Below are positions 1-12,334 of a stretch of 64,000 nucleotides of DNA, piece after piece. How positions within the stretch are numbered: position 1 is the first letter of the stretch; each line of letters opens with the position of its first letter. Source of the DNA: Crotalaria pallida (taxonomy: Eukaryota; Streptophyta; Magnoliopsida; Fabales; Fabaceae). Under the pieces are notes generated by a model. That model did not search any database and had not been told where the DNA came from. It saw only the letters and a list, made by a program, of their open reading frames with translations. Where the stretch lies: assembly GCA_037953625.1 (NCBI GenBank), contig CM075649.1:119843290-119907289 (forward strand), written 5' to 3'. A program made the translations under genes and the position numbers.

Positions 1-2479
1 ACGAAAATTTAAAAGTTTTGGAAATAATTAAGGTGCTATAAAAGTGACTTCATTAAATAAAATACATAAATCAGAGTTTAAAAATAGAGCGGGTAACTTT
101 AAACCTTTACTTTTACAAAATATTGAATTACAAAATGTGGGGCACCCAAATACAATATAGAGAACATATACACAAATCAGTTTCCTTTCTTCCGACTTGT
201 TCCGCTGCGCACTCTAATCTCCAAGCATCTTGAATGTGTACCTAAATTGTTATCCACTAAGGGTGAGATCTTTCACAGCACAGTGAATTAGAGGATAGTA
301 AACAATTCATAATGAAGACGTGAGAGTAATAACCAAATTAAAGATAGCGGCAACAATAATCAATCACATTCTCCAATTGGAGCCCATTTATGCTATCCAT
401 ATTCCTTCTTAGTTTTCAACTATTTACTTTGTTTCTCATTTCACTTTTAATCCAAACTCCAATTCCATAAGAAAATTCCAATAACAGCACACTCTCATCA
501 TTAAGCCATTATAACACTTACGTCAAGAATATAAACATTTAGCAATTAGGTTGACTAACAATTATCACAATCAATGGCAATCGACCAATTAGCGGATAAC
601 CAACAACCAGTCGACATACACAGGCATGTCTCAGAGTGCAATAAAATAAGTCAACTCCCTAGGGTTCTTCACTTCCTACCTTACAATTTACAAAGAATTA
701 ATTTAATATAAACATTTATAAAAATATCAAAGTTAATTAAAAATACAAGAACGACTCTAATCAAACACTAATTGCTACCTACACTCTAATTCAATTATTA
801 ACCCCAAATCCTATTATAAATTCTAACTATCCCTAGCTCAAAGTGTGGAAAGAATCTCCCCTTACAAGTTGAAAAGTAGAGGAGAAGGAGAGAGAGAGAG
901 AGAGCTCCACCAAACTCTAGGGACACACTCCTAAGCTCCTAGTTCCTTGCTCCAATATCAATTTCTAGCTCCCTTGATGATTGTGCAAAGAAAAGAGAAG
1001 GATTGAGGGAGTTAGGGTTTTGAATTGGGAATTGGTGATTTGAGAGATTGAGAATGAAATTGGGGTTTTTTTGTTGATAGAAATTCATGGGGAGTTGATG
1101 GGAAATGATTATGGGGTGGTGGATTGAAGTTATTTGGTGCTAATTTGGTGATTGAGAAGGATTGGGGAAGAGAGGAGAAGAAGAACTCGAATGGGGAAAA
1201 GAAACAATGGCTGCCACACACTAAAAATCGTGTTTTTAAGTCTGATCTGCAGTGGTTAATCGATTAACCACTTTGGTTAATCGATTAACTCGCTTAATTT
1301 AGAAAGGGGCTAATCGATTAACTCATGTGTTAATCGAGTAAGCCCGAAGGTACCCAAAGATCTACTCGATTAAGCTATGCCTTAATCGATTAATGCCGAA
1401 GGGTGCTCAAAATTTAATCGATTAACAGACCCATTAATTGATTAATGCACTACTTTTTCCTTTCTTTCAAGCCTTCTAAGAGTTCTAAGCCGATCCTAAT
1501 GCACCCTAACTTGTCCTATCATAATACCACTATCTAAACACCTTCTAAACACACACAAAACATCACAATCATAAATCACAACAATAAACACACAATTCAC
1601 ATACATGAAAAGACGAACGAATCGACACTCTGAAATCTAAACTTAGCCTATTCTTAAACACTCGATCTAACTCGATCGATCTAAGCTATGTTCTATAACC
1701 ACTCAACCCTAAAACCAACCACTCTCGAGGCATAATCAATAGGATCGAATCGATCCTGATTGCCTCACACATTCACTAAGTTCCGGAACTCCATCGAAAC
1801 ATGTATTCGAGGGAATTCTCCGCACATAGACCTTAAAGTCTACCCTTTAACTTGAGGCTCTATCCTAGGATCCTTATCCACTCACTCTATCGAGATCAAC
1901 ACACTAAAAGCACCTACGTGGGCTATGGAGCACTCTAAGCCCCGACTTACACAAACTTACTTACTCGACCACAATTGCACCAATATGATCCAGAATCTAG
2001 ACCGATTACTCTTCAATTGCAACCAACGACCCTAGGACACTTCCTTGTCTAAACCTAACGATGCGACCACATAACGAATACACTCATCCATACAAGGACA
2101 CAAGCACAAATGCTAACACCTAGAAATGCACACAAGCACACACATACCACATAGACATATATATATATATATAAACATACATCCTAACCTACCCTAAATA
2201 CATATACCTATACATACATACATATGAATATACACATACAAACACAAACACATACATATACGCGAGGATATAGTTACAAATACTAATATCTACGCAAAGA
2301 TATATGTATACAAATATACACGTATACTAGGAAAACGTTTACAAACACTTATACATATACATATTTAAATTCAACATAATAATAATATACACATAAGGAA
2401 ATAGTTGAAATTCATCTTTCGCGTGTAAATAAGATATTTATAATTATAATTATTAGGTTAATAAAATGAGGATGTTACA
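1..2479 (-). repeat. 3' LTR of element 1 (partial)
   Basis: Matches 6385-8861 almost base for base. It carries an eight-site palindrome array (1250-1445), an (AT)n stretch near 2157-2173 and a CA/TA-rich tail at 2100-2400. The minus-strand frame at 1012-1221 is repeated in the other LTR but looks like a CT-rich leader rather than a protein. Confidence 0.9.
1250..1445. repeat. TTAATCGATTAA palindrome array in 3' LTR of element 1
   Basis: Eight copies with CpG centres at 1261, 1282, 1315, 1335, 1367, 1387, 1419 and 1439. Steps are 21, 33, 20, 32, 20, 32, 20 bp, that is four pairs about 20 bp apart with pairs repeating every 52-54 bp. The first copy extends to a perfect 20-bp palindrome, GTGGTTAATCGATTAACCAC. 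Copies 4, 5 and 8 carry single changes; copy 8 is intact in the sister LTR. Confidence 0.95.
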
Positions 2480-2514
2480 ATTCTCCCCCACTTAAAAGAA
2501 TTTCGTCCCCGAAA
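2480..2514 (-). other. Polypurine tract of element 1
   Basis: On the minus strand this reads cggggacgaaattc, a short spacer and aagtgggggagaatt directly before the TGTAAC end of the 3' LTR. This is the expected place and form of the plus-strand primer of a Ty3/gypsy element. Confidence 0.85.
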
Positions 2515-5279
2515 TTCATTCTTTGAAAAACATTTGAGAAGAATTGGAGGGAGGTTTCTGTAAAAATTGTTTCCTCAAAACCCTTTAAAATTAACAAAAT
2601 ACTTAAAGTTTCAAAACCATTTAGTTTTCCATAGTAAAATCATAATAGTAAAAATAACGATTTCTCAGAATTTCTACAATCTTAAATTCTAGCCCTATGG
2701 GTGCTCCCCCACTTAGGCTTGCGTTGTCTTGGTAAACTCAGGTTCGGTGTAGAATGGTTCTACTCAACTGGTTCTGGCTTTGGTTTTACTTAGTAGGTGC
2801 TAAACTTTCCTCGTTCTCAGGTACCCTAAAAGTTGTTTTGTTTTAACGAGACGAGGTAACCCTCTCATGGTTCACTTTCTCACTAATGCTTCCTTTTTTC
2901 TGAACTTGCATGAAAATCAATCAGAAGTTCCCTGAGGATTCTCATGCCATGGTTAGGTTCTAACTCCAAGGTACTTTCTAGTCTTGGTGATCTACAACTA
3001 TGAAGGTTATGGTTTGCAACTCCATATTCTTTTGATTGAGTTCTTTTGTTTGGGGTAGGCACAGATACTCTTACTCACAGTTCCACTCCGGCAACCTAGG
3101 TTTGAAAATTCACTAACTATTTGGTCTCTCTTAAATCTTGGAAGAATTGGAGAGTACTAGGATGCGTTACTTAGGGGTTAGTCATGTGTTGATTTGGGAC
3201 TCAGGTTTTTGGTTTACTGTTTTCCCTTAAGGTACTCACTGGTCCATGGTAACCTAGCACACTTCCGGAATAGAGGACACAACTCTAATTCTTATGTGAC
3301 AAGGCTCTAGGATACTTCACTCTATTTGGTTTCTTATTGAAAGGTCTTGATGGTTCTTTGGTTTCACAGTGTACTAAGTTGGTTAGTTTTCATTGGAGTT
3401 ATGGTTCTCCTGTGGACTTTATGGGGGAAATTCAAATTGCAGAGCTTCCGAGAAATACCTTATAAAAATAAAGTAAAGAAAACAAAACTTTACACATAGG
3501 TGCATGAATATATTTATATATACAAACACAAATATGCCAGGAAAATATATATATATATACATACATACAAGTACATCATAAGAGTATTCACGCACACGCT
3601 ATCATTCACATTTCCCAAAACTTAGTTTGAAAACTCTTTCCAAAATAATCCAAGAAAACAATGGATATTCATTTATACACAAACATAAATGTATAACGAA
3701 AATATAGATACGTATACATAAGCATATCCTGAAAATACATATACATATATATATACCTATGTGTTATAATTCCTATTTTAAAGGCTTAGTTTGAAAATCT
3801 TTTCAAAACCATTTCTAGAAAATACTTGGTAGACATACACACACACATATATATAGACACACTTAAACATAATTCAACTTAGTGTATCAACCTCCCGGTT
3901 GAACTTAGATCCCTGGTTCCGCTTAGATAAAATCCTTTTCTTTTCATAATTCCAATTATTACCTTTCGGGGTTTAAGTTCAACCGATAGAACTTCACACT
4001 TTGTTTCCGTTTAGTGTTGAAGTTATCGAACTCAATTTAGTCGTGAGAACCAATCATAAGTTTAATATAAAAATTGTCACGGTTTTCTTAGATTTTAATC
4101 TAACCGATGCCAACTGAGTTACTTGGTTAGATTAGAGTCGCGAAAATAAATTGTTTGATTTTTGTGGTTCCACTCCCAACCTTTCGTTCGTTTACTTTAA
4201 CATTAACTTAGTCCATAATCAAATACATTTTGAGGACCTCTTGATTGAATTCGAACCGCTTTCCAACTTAGGCGAAAAGTTTCTTTTATTCTTTCAAATT
4301 TCCAATTGGAATAGTTCGGTGGTTCGAATCCGATCGATTAGTTCTCGATTGCTATTTCATTCCTGGTGTCATAACTATTTGAATCTAGATTAGCAATGGA
4401 ATCGACCGTTAGCTTAATTTAAATCTTATTTTTCATTCTCTTGGATACTAATCTAATCGATGTGAACTTAGTCACTCGGTTGGATTAGGATCAAAGCTAT
4501 GATTCGTTCAATTCGAACGGTTCCATTCCTAATCGCAATCCAATTACTTTGACACCGTACCATTCCACAAACATTCAACCAAAAAATACACAAATACACA
4601 TAATCAGGCAAAGAGAAAAACAACAAACAATTGGGCACTAAGGTTTTACACATAGAAAATCGTTTACTACTTCATAGTAGTGCACAAACTCCTACATTTC
4701 GACAACTTCACCTCCCGGTAAATGTAATGTCGGATTGGCCAATTTCCACACTACATTAAATCGGTGGTAATAGCCCTCGTAATCCAATGAATTCCCGTAC
4801 TACGATTTCAATTGCCTTGGCACTATTCAGATTTCCTTTGTATAGAACTTTAGTTTTACGTTATCCTAACACTCAAGACACTTTGACTTTCAACCATTCA
4901 CCTAATACCGCTTAGGTTTTGTGGTTTGCAATGGGAAGCACTTACAATATTAAAAAATTTCCAAGTTTTCTTCGTTTATCACTTGTTAGTATTTTCCTTT
5001 GCAAACTTAAACTCATGCTCTATTCTCTTAACATAGAACACTCTATATGTATATATACTCACTCCTATGATAGCTATTCGTACACAATCTCCTCACCACA
5101 AAGCATCAACTAATATCGATCATGCGCAAAACAATATTCTAAGTACGATGCAAATGCAATGCTATGCGAATGCCATGCGATGCTAATGCAATGCAGAAAC
5201 GATTCAATTTTCCTTTACTTTCCACTTTAAAACACTTTCACTTTTCATGCAATGCAATGCAACCTCACTTCTCCCTCTT

Positions 5280-5560
5280 GTACATTGTGCTTCACATTCT
5301 CCCCGAAGGAGGGTTCCTCACACAATGTACCAATTTTAACAATTTTTAACTTTATAATTTTATTGACATTGTACTTCTCGTTCTCCCCAAAGGAGCGTTC
5401 CTCATACAATGCCCACTTTTACTTAAAAAACTTTATTGGCATTGCGCTTCACATTCTCCCCGCAGGAGGGTTCCTCACGCAATGTCTACTTTTAACAATC
5501 TTGACTTTATGTGCATTGCACTTCACATTCTCCCCGCAGGAGGGCTCCTCATGCAATGCA
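5280..5560. repeat. Tandem array of four hairpins with covarying arms
   Basis: Four units share a loop segment (CTTC..TTCTCCCC..AGGAG.G.TCCTCA) flanked by complementary arms. Arms are gtacattgtg/cacaatgtac (5280-5289, 5321-5330), cattgta/tacaatg (5367-5373, 5405-5411), cattgcg/cgcaatg (5440-5446, 5478-5484) and tgcattgca/tgcaatgca (5512-5520, 5552-5560). Arm bases differ between units but always in complementary pairs. CTCC and GGAG inside the loop can form a second short stem. The array lies 0.8-1.1 kb inside the element from its primer site. Confidence 0.9.
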
Positions 5561-5683
5561 CCCCTTTTAACAATTTTTTTTTTACTTTTTAACCTTTTTA
5601 TAACAATTCCCACTTTTCCTCACCCCACTTGCCCTTCCACTCTGGGGAAAACCGGCCAGGAGTAAGCATTTCTCAACCCCTAG

Positions 5684-5770
5684 TTGGGTGCTTCACCTCC
5701 ACTTAGGAAGGTCCCTCGCTCACCCGCTTGCACAACACTTCACCTCCACTGCGGAAGGTCCCTCATGCAA
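5684..5770. repeat. Two further related hairpins
   Basis: Two units share CTTCACCTCCACT.MGGAAGGTCCCTC between arms gggtg/caccc (5686-5690, 5721-5725) and ttgca/tgcaa (5728-5732, 5766-5770). They look like a diverged form of the 5280-5560 array. The same two units, with more changes, occur at 41640-41725 in element D. Confidence 0.7.
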
Positions 5771-6336
5771 TTTGGTTTGATTTGTCCAAATTGGCTTTAG
5801 CAGAAATCACCCTCACTGGCCAAAACGAGCCAAAGTGATGGAATTATCCCGGTTTGCGTGGAACCAACCCCCAATACGGGTAGCGAACCCGTATCCTTTG
5901 CAGGATCAAAGTTCCCCAAGATAATCCCATAATTCACTCTTGCCCTCATCAATCGATAAACGACGTAAGTTTTCCCCGTACCTAAGGTCCACCTTTCTCC
6001 ATGAATGCATGTGTTTCTAGTTCATTTTAGGGGTAGTAATTATTCTTTCTTTATTTATATAGATTCATTGGGAGGGCTTTTCTAGCCTAAAATGCGTGGC
6101 CATATGATGCAACATTCACATTTAAAGATGCACACACTTATTCACAAACATTTAGCAACCAATATGCACATATGTTCCTAATTATGCCTAACAATTTCAT
6201 CAAACATATGCGACAAACACTTAACATTAACACTTTTCACAAAATTCTATAAGTCTCACCTTTATTCAAGAAACATGAGATTAGAGTGCTTGCAACGGAA
6301 TCGGGATTACTTTCCCTCAGGTCGAAAGGAAGAACT

Positions 6337-6348
6337 GCTCTGATACCA
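6337..6348 (-). other. Primer binding site (initiator tRNA-Met) of element 1
   Basis: The minus strand reads TGGTATCAGAGC three bases inside the 5' LTR. This is complementary to the 3' end of plant initiator tRNA-Met, and it fixes the element's orientation. Confidence 0.92.
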
Positions 6349-6351
6349 TAT

Positions 6352-8861
6352 TGTAACACCCCGATTTTCTTAATATAAAAATATACGAAAATTTAAAAGT
6401 TTTGGAAATAATTAAGGTGCTATAAAAGTGACTTCATTAAATAAAATACATAAATCAGAGTTTAAAAATAGAGCGGGTAACTTTAAACCTTTACTTTTAC
6501 AAAATATTGAATTACAAAATGTGGGGCACCCAAATACAATATAGAGAACATATACACAAATCAGTTTCCTTTCTTCCGACTTGTTCCGCTGCGCACTCTA
6601 ATCTCCAAGCATCTTGAATGTGTACCTAAATTGTTATCCACTAAGGGTGAGATCTTTCACAGCACAGTGAATTAGAGGATAGTAAACAATTCATAATGAA
6701 GACGTGAGAGTAATAACCAAATTAAAGATAGCGGCAACAATAGTCAATCACATTCTCCAATTGGAGCCCATTTATGCTATCCATATTCCTTCTTAGTTTT
6801 CCACTATTTACTTTGTTTCTCATTTCACTTTTAATCCAAATTCCAATTCCATAAGAAAATTCCAATAACAGCACACTCTCATCATTAAGCCATTATAACA
6901 CTTACTTCAAGAATACAAACATTTAGCAATTAGGTTGACTAACAATTATCACAATCAATGGCAATCGACCAATTAGCGGATAACCAACAACCAGTCGACA
7001 TACACAGGCATGTCTCAGAGTGCAATAAAATAAGTCAACTCCCTAGGGTTCTTCACTTCCTACCTTACAATTTACAAAGAATTAATTTAATATAAACATT
7101 TATAAAAATATCAAAGTTAATTAAAAATACAAGAAAGACTCTAATGAAACACTAATTGCTACCTACACTCTAATTCAATTATTAACCCCAAATCCTATTA
7201 TAAATTCTAACTATCCCTAGCTCAAAGTGTGGAAAGAATCTCCCCTTACAGGTTGAAAAGTAGAGGAGAAGGAGAGAGAGAGAGAGCTCCACCAAACTCT
7301 AGGGACACACTCCTAAGCTCCTAGTTCCTTTCTCCAATATCAATTTCTAGCTGCCTTGATTATTTCCCAAAGAAAAGAGAAGGATTGAGGGAGTTAGGCT
7401 TTTGAATTGGGAATTGGGGATTTGAGAGATTGAGAATGAAATTGGGGATTTTTTGTTGATAGAAATTCAAGGGGAATTGATGGGAAATGATTATGGGGTG
7501 GTGGATTGAAGTTATTTGGTGCTAATTTGGTGATTGAGAAGGATTGGGGAAGAGAGGAGAAGAAGAACTCGAATGGGGAAAAGAAACAATGGCTGCCACA
7601 CACTAAAAATCGTGTTTTTAAGTCTGATCTGCAGTGGTTAATCGATTAACCACTTTGGTTAATCGATTAACTCGCTTAATTTACAAAGGGGCTAATCGAT
7701 TAACTCATGTGTTAATCGAGTAAGACCGAAGGTACCCAAAGATCTACTCGATTAAGCTATGCCTTAATCGATTAATGCCGAAGGGTGCTCAAAATTTAAT
7801 CGATTAACAGACCCATTAATCGATTAATGCACTACTTTTTCCTTTCTTTCAAGCCTTCTAAGAGTTCTAAGCCGATCCTAATGCACCCTAACTTGTCCTA
7901 TCATAATACCACTATCTAAACACCTTCTAAACACACACAAAACATCACAATCATAAATCACAACAATAAACACACAATTCACATACACGAAAAGATGAAC
8001 GAATCGACACTCCGAAATCTAAACTTAGCCTATTCTTAAACACTCGATCTAACTCGATCGATCTAAGCTATGTTCTATAACCAATCAACCCTAAAACCAA
8101 CCACTCTCGAGGCATAATCAATAGGATCGAATCGATATCGATTGCCTCACACATTCACTAAGTTCCGGAACTCCATCGAAACATGTATTCGAGGGAATTC
8201 TCCGCACATAGACCTTAAAGTCTACCCTTTAACTCGAGGCTCTATCCTAGGATCCTTATCCACTCACTCTATCGAGATCAACACACTAAAAGCACCTACG
8301 TGGGCTATGGAGCACTCTAAGCCCCGACTTACACAAACTTACTTACTCGACCACAATTGCACCAATATGATCCAGAATCTAGACCGATTACTCTTCAATT
8401 GCAACCAACGACCCTAGGACACTTCCCTGTCTAAACCTAACGATGCGACCACATAACGAATACACTCATCCATACAAGGACACAAGCACAAATGCTAACA
8501 CCTAGAAATGCACACAAGCACACACATACCACATAGACATATATATATATATATAAACATACATCCTAACCTACCCTAAATACATATACCTATACATACA
8601 TACATATGAATATACACATACAAACACAAACACATACATATACGCGAGGATATAGTTACAAATACTAATATCTACGCAAAGATATATGTATACAAATATA
8701 CACGTATACTAGTAAAACGTTTACAAACACTTATACATATACATATTTAAATTCAACATAATAATAATATACACATAAGGAAATAGTTGAAATTCATCTT
8801 TCGCGTGTAAATAAGATATTTATAATTATAATTATTAGGTTAATAAAATGAGGATGTTACA
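6352..8861 (-). repeat. 5' LTR of element 1 (complete)
   Basis: 2,510 bp with TG and CA ends. It holds the same palindrome array as its partner and the same (AT)n and CA-rich tail. On the right it abuts an open reading frame (8863-9674), so the insertion appears to have hit an exon. Confidence 0.92.
7632..7827. repeat. TTAATCGATTAA palindrome array in 5' LTR of element 1
   Basis: Centres at 7643, 7664, 7697, 7717, 7749, 7769, 7801 and 7821, with steps 21, 33, 20, 32, 20, 32, 20. This is the same layout as at 1250-1445. Confidence 0.95.
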
Positions 8862-8862
8862 A

Positions 8863-9674
8863 CCTTGCCCCCAGAGATGACACAGGTTTTACCTTTTTTG
8901 TTGAAAAGGGCATGGCTCCCGCCAGTGCGACTGAAGTTCCTGAGAGTGTTATTGATCTTCCTGATGGGCGCCCTATGCATGAGGCTTCCCTTTTCAAGAC
9001 TCCTTCCACAAGGGCAGGTCATGTCTCTGCTTCCCCGGGGTCTTCTTCGGTTTGTAAGTATTCCTTTCTTTATTTGATTCAAGTTGGGCTTTTTCTTTTT
9101 CTTTGTTTTGCTTTCTTGTCTCATTATCTCTGCATGTGTTGTCGCGTGCTTTTTCGCAGCTGCACTTTTCGTTAGGTCTCGCGGTTCGCTGGATGCAGAT
9201 GACCAGTCTTTGGTTGATTCATTCCTTCTTGCTCATACCGCCTTGATATCGCCCCGTGCCTCGCTTCCTCGCCTTTTCAGGGAGTCCGCTTCACGCACCC
9301 TGCTGCAGATGCTGTTGCTGGTCCGTTCGGTTGATGTAGATTCCTTGCCATGGATGGACAAAGCTGAGATTCTGGATTGTCTGTATTCACTCAAGTTTCA
9401 GCACTATTTCGGTGCTTGGCTTGAGAATGTCATTGCTAGTTTTGAAAGTCTGCGTCCTCCGTTTGATGATGCTGATCTGGCTGAAGCTGAGCGCTCCCTG
9501 CAGGAACGCCGTGCTCCATTGCTATCCCGCATCAAAGAACTTTCCTCTCAGCTTGATCAGACAACTTCCGAGTTAGAGAGTCTTGACAAAGAGATTAGTG
9601 ATTTAGCTGCTCGGAAGCACTCCTATGAAGAAGTTTGCAGGAACACCTCTTTGAATTCCCTCTTTAGTATTTAG
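8863..9674 (+). pseudogene. 3' part of a spliced protein-coding gene, 5' part displaced by element 1
   Basis: The frame is open from 8864 and ends in a good donor (T|GTAAGT, exon end 9053). It resumes after acceptor TTTTTCGCAG at 9160 in matching phase and runs to a stop at 9674. The 106-bp intron explains why two overlapping frames look like separate ORFs. The product tail begins with a Ser/Pro-rich segment, then helical sequence (LVDSFLLAHTALISPRASL...), a WMDKAEILDCLYSLKFQHYF block and a C-terminal coiled coil with leucine spacing (LLSRIKELSSQLDQTTSEL). I do not recognise the family. Coiled-coil tails of this kind occur in plant-mobile-domain type genes of transposon origin, but that is a guess. 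The start and N-terminal part must lie left of element 1, outside the window. Confidence 0.55.
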
Positions 9675-12334
9675 GTGCTATTTTCACTACATATGGTGTC
9701 ACTTTTGTTGTTCTGCTTCTTAGATCATGGCTTCAGCTACTGTTTTCTTTGGTTCCATGTTTTGTATGCTTTAACCGGATTTAGCTTTGCTGCTTTTATC
9801 ACCACTAGACTTTGTCTCTGATCTTGACTCTTTGTATGAATTGATTTTCTCAGCTTCTTTTCCTTTGACATTTCTTTCTTGTTAGCATTGGGTATTTTGA
9901 GATAGGCTGCATAGACCCTTGATGCTGCCTCAGGTGCTTGTTATATACGTGCACCTTTGTCCAATGCTTATGAAGCATTATCACTGCATGCTTTCTTTTC
10001 TTTTATGCACAGATATATTTTTTTTGAACAGTGGCCCCTCATGTCATTTGTGCCAAAATTTTATCTCAGGGTGCACGTTGGGCACGTTCTACAGGTTTTG
10101 CCGCTTTGGGCCTTTTCCTTTCAGTTGCCACTTTAGACTTTTCAGTTTGCCGCTTTTGGGCTTTATTCGATTTGTAAACTAACGGATCACTTTCGGATCT
10201 TACGTTAGCCAACCTCTTTTTCTACAGATCTTTCCGCCCGCGTTTAAGACTAGCGCCCTTGTTTCCCGGGAACTTTTCTAGTCTCGCGATATGGCGTACT
10301 TCGCCCGCGTCTGATCCCAGAAATTTGTTTTCAGAGAGGTCTATCCAGGTGCCGCGATAAGGCGCTTTGTGCCCGCGGTATGGTCCAACACTGTTCATTC
10401 TTTTTCTTTTCTTTTTCTTCTTCTCTTCTTTTCTTTTTTTTTTCTTTTTTTTTGAAGTGTTGAACCTCACGTTCTGGTATTATTAACCCTGTTTGAGGGG
10501 GTTTTGATACAGCAATACCTCTTGTCATCAATATCATTTGAGCTCTTTTTGGGGACACCTCATGTCATCAGTGCCGCTTTTGGTTTTACTATTGGCCTTT
10601 CTTGTCATAGGCGTTACTTTGCTTCTGATTGATTGCTCAACTCTGATTGCTTGTGCTTCATAACACCTCTTGTCATTTGTGCTACTTTTCTTTCTGCTTT
10701 TCTTGATATCATCAATTTGTAAACACTTGGGTTTCTAGATTGTTCTGGCTTCTTGACTTTGTGCTTATGCTTGCTTTTGCATAATCTGCTTCGATGCATG
10801 GATAAGCTCATATGCGCCTTGCTTCAGGGGCTTGTTGTTACTATAGACTCCTTCGTTTTACTAGTGTCAGGATGCCTTGGCTTGCTTATGAAAGTAGTCT
10901 AGGATGAATTCTTGATTTTAGATTGGAAGTTGTTCAATCATCAGGTAAACTGAGCTTGCCCTGGTTATATTATGTCTGGAACAGTTTTGGGTCAGTCACT
11001 TGTACGCCTTTTGGCTTGCTTGCATCTTGCATCTTGCTCTTACATTAGACTTTATGCTTTAGTGCCATTGAGTAACATACTTTTCAGGACTTTGTACTCG
11101 TACTGGTCATTACAAAGCTTGCATTCACCCTCGCGTTGCATGTACGCCTTGCAGTTGTACGCCTTTGCACTTATGATTACAACTGCCTTTAAGTTTTGCT
11201 TTTGGCTCCTGGATGGCTGGTTTGTTTGGGAATATCTTCTATTTTATCTGCACTTATACTTGGGTTCATTTGTCTCAGCTTTTGCACATGTGCTTGCTCT
11301 TGCTTTTCGACTACTTCTTTTGCATGCTTTTGCTTTGAAGTCACCTTCGTCTATCTGATTTGAATTCATTGTCAGCTTTTGATCGCAGCTTCCGATATAA
11401 CTTTGCTCTTCTAACTTTTGGTTTGCTATTATAAACTCTCCGTTTGCATCTTCCCCAGGATTTCTAGCTTCAACACAATTTTTTTATGCGCCCTGTTTAG
11501 AGGTTGCTCTCAGACCTGCACACTTTCTTCTCCCTTTCTTTCCTTTGGGTCTAAACTGTGGACGCCTTTAGACGGATGATTCTGGGCAGGGCGTCGTCTT
11601 CCAATGTGATTTCGTATTTTTTCTTTTCTTGATTTGATTTGCTTGATTATCACTGATCTTTCTATTTGTACTGGGCCGCTTTCTCTTGAAACTTTGCTCT
11701 TGTTTCATTATCCGCTTTTTGGTACTTCACTTTTGATCGCCTTCTCACTGGATGAGAGCGCTTTTCTGCTTTAGACAGATCAGGTGCTTATTGCTTAGGG
11801 TGGAGGAAGCGATCCTCCCAGGGTAGGGAACATCTTGGCAAAACTTGTCAAACCATGTCCTAGGACTTCCCGAATGTGAGGAAGATATTACTTATTGTTC
11901 CTACATAAACAATTTTCATTTTCGGCTATTTTCATGCTATGCATGCCGGTTTAGTTAGTTATATCTAGTAAATCATGTATAAAATTAATTATGCATCATT
12001 ATGTAACATTGTCCAGATCATGTTTTCATGTAACGCTTTTCTAAAGCACGCCTTCGCAACATCCAAATCATGCAATTTATAACATTAAACATTGTATTTG
12101 CATGTTAGAGTCGTGGGAAACAGTTCATTCTCATCATGTAATGGTTGAGCAAAGAACAGTCAACAAGGTTAAGACAGCAATGGCTAGTATGATGTACTGA
12201 TTTTAGTTCTGCAGCAAATATTCACATGCACAAAATTATCTATTTATTGCATTTCTGGTCAAGCATTTCACATATACCAGAGTGACAACATTCATGATCT
12301 TGATCATACATATGCTATTCTTGGCCATGACAAA
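9675..12334. other. Non-coding, T-rich region downstream of the gene remnant
   Basis: 2.66 kb without a credible gene. It contains diverged repeats of a 'cctcatgtcatcagtgccgctttt' word (10037, 10519, 10558, 10600, 10665), two GC-rich near-repeats (10285-10315 and 10352-10377), a pyrimidine tract at 10397-10453 and a GC-richer block at 11800-11885. The frame at 10972-11358 is a hydrophobic artefact of T-rich sequence. Confidence 0.6.

Larger units (their letters stand above)
2515..6336 (-). other. Non-coding internal region of element 1
   Basis: About 3.8 kb without a convincing reading frame on either strand. It holds microsatellite-like CA/TA stretches (3540-3570, 3830-3860), a region of short related blocks at 3890-4500 with repeated 'cggttagatta'-type words, and a hairpin array near the primer-site end (5280-5770). 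Frames such as 5252-5665 only read through the hairpin repeats. Block 5636-6000 is clearly homologous to 41588-41960, which lies inside the LTR of element D. Confidence 0.75.
1..8861 (-). mobile_element. Non-autonomous gypsy-like LTR retrotransposon (element 1), left edge cut by window
   Basis: Bases 1-2479 and 6385-8861 are near-identical direct repeats with a scatter of single-base differences, so they are the LTR pair of a fairly young insertion. Read on the minus strand the order is 5' LTR (6352-8861), primer site complementary to initiator tRNA-Met (6337-6348), 3.9 kb internal region, purine tract, 3' LTR (1-2479). LTR ends are TGTAACATCC and GGGGTGTTACA. The end of the internal region (cggggacgaaattc then aagtgggggagaatt on the minus strand) is typical of plant Ty3/gypsy elements. 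No gag or pol reading frame is present, so mobility would need proteins from elsewhere. The outer 33 bases of the 3' LTR lie outside the window, so the target duplication cannot be checked. Confidence 0.88.

Noticed and set aside
1012..1221. 69-codon minus-strand frame, repeated at 7394-7603
   Set aside because: It is repeated only because it lies in both LTRs. The corresponding LTR parts of elements D and E do not keep the frame; it reads like a CT-rich leader.
10972..11358. 128-codon frame, hydrophobic, possibly membrane protein
   Set aside because: It lies in T-rich DNA, has composition typical of random T-rich translation and no homologous motif.
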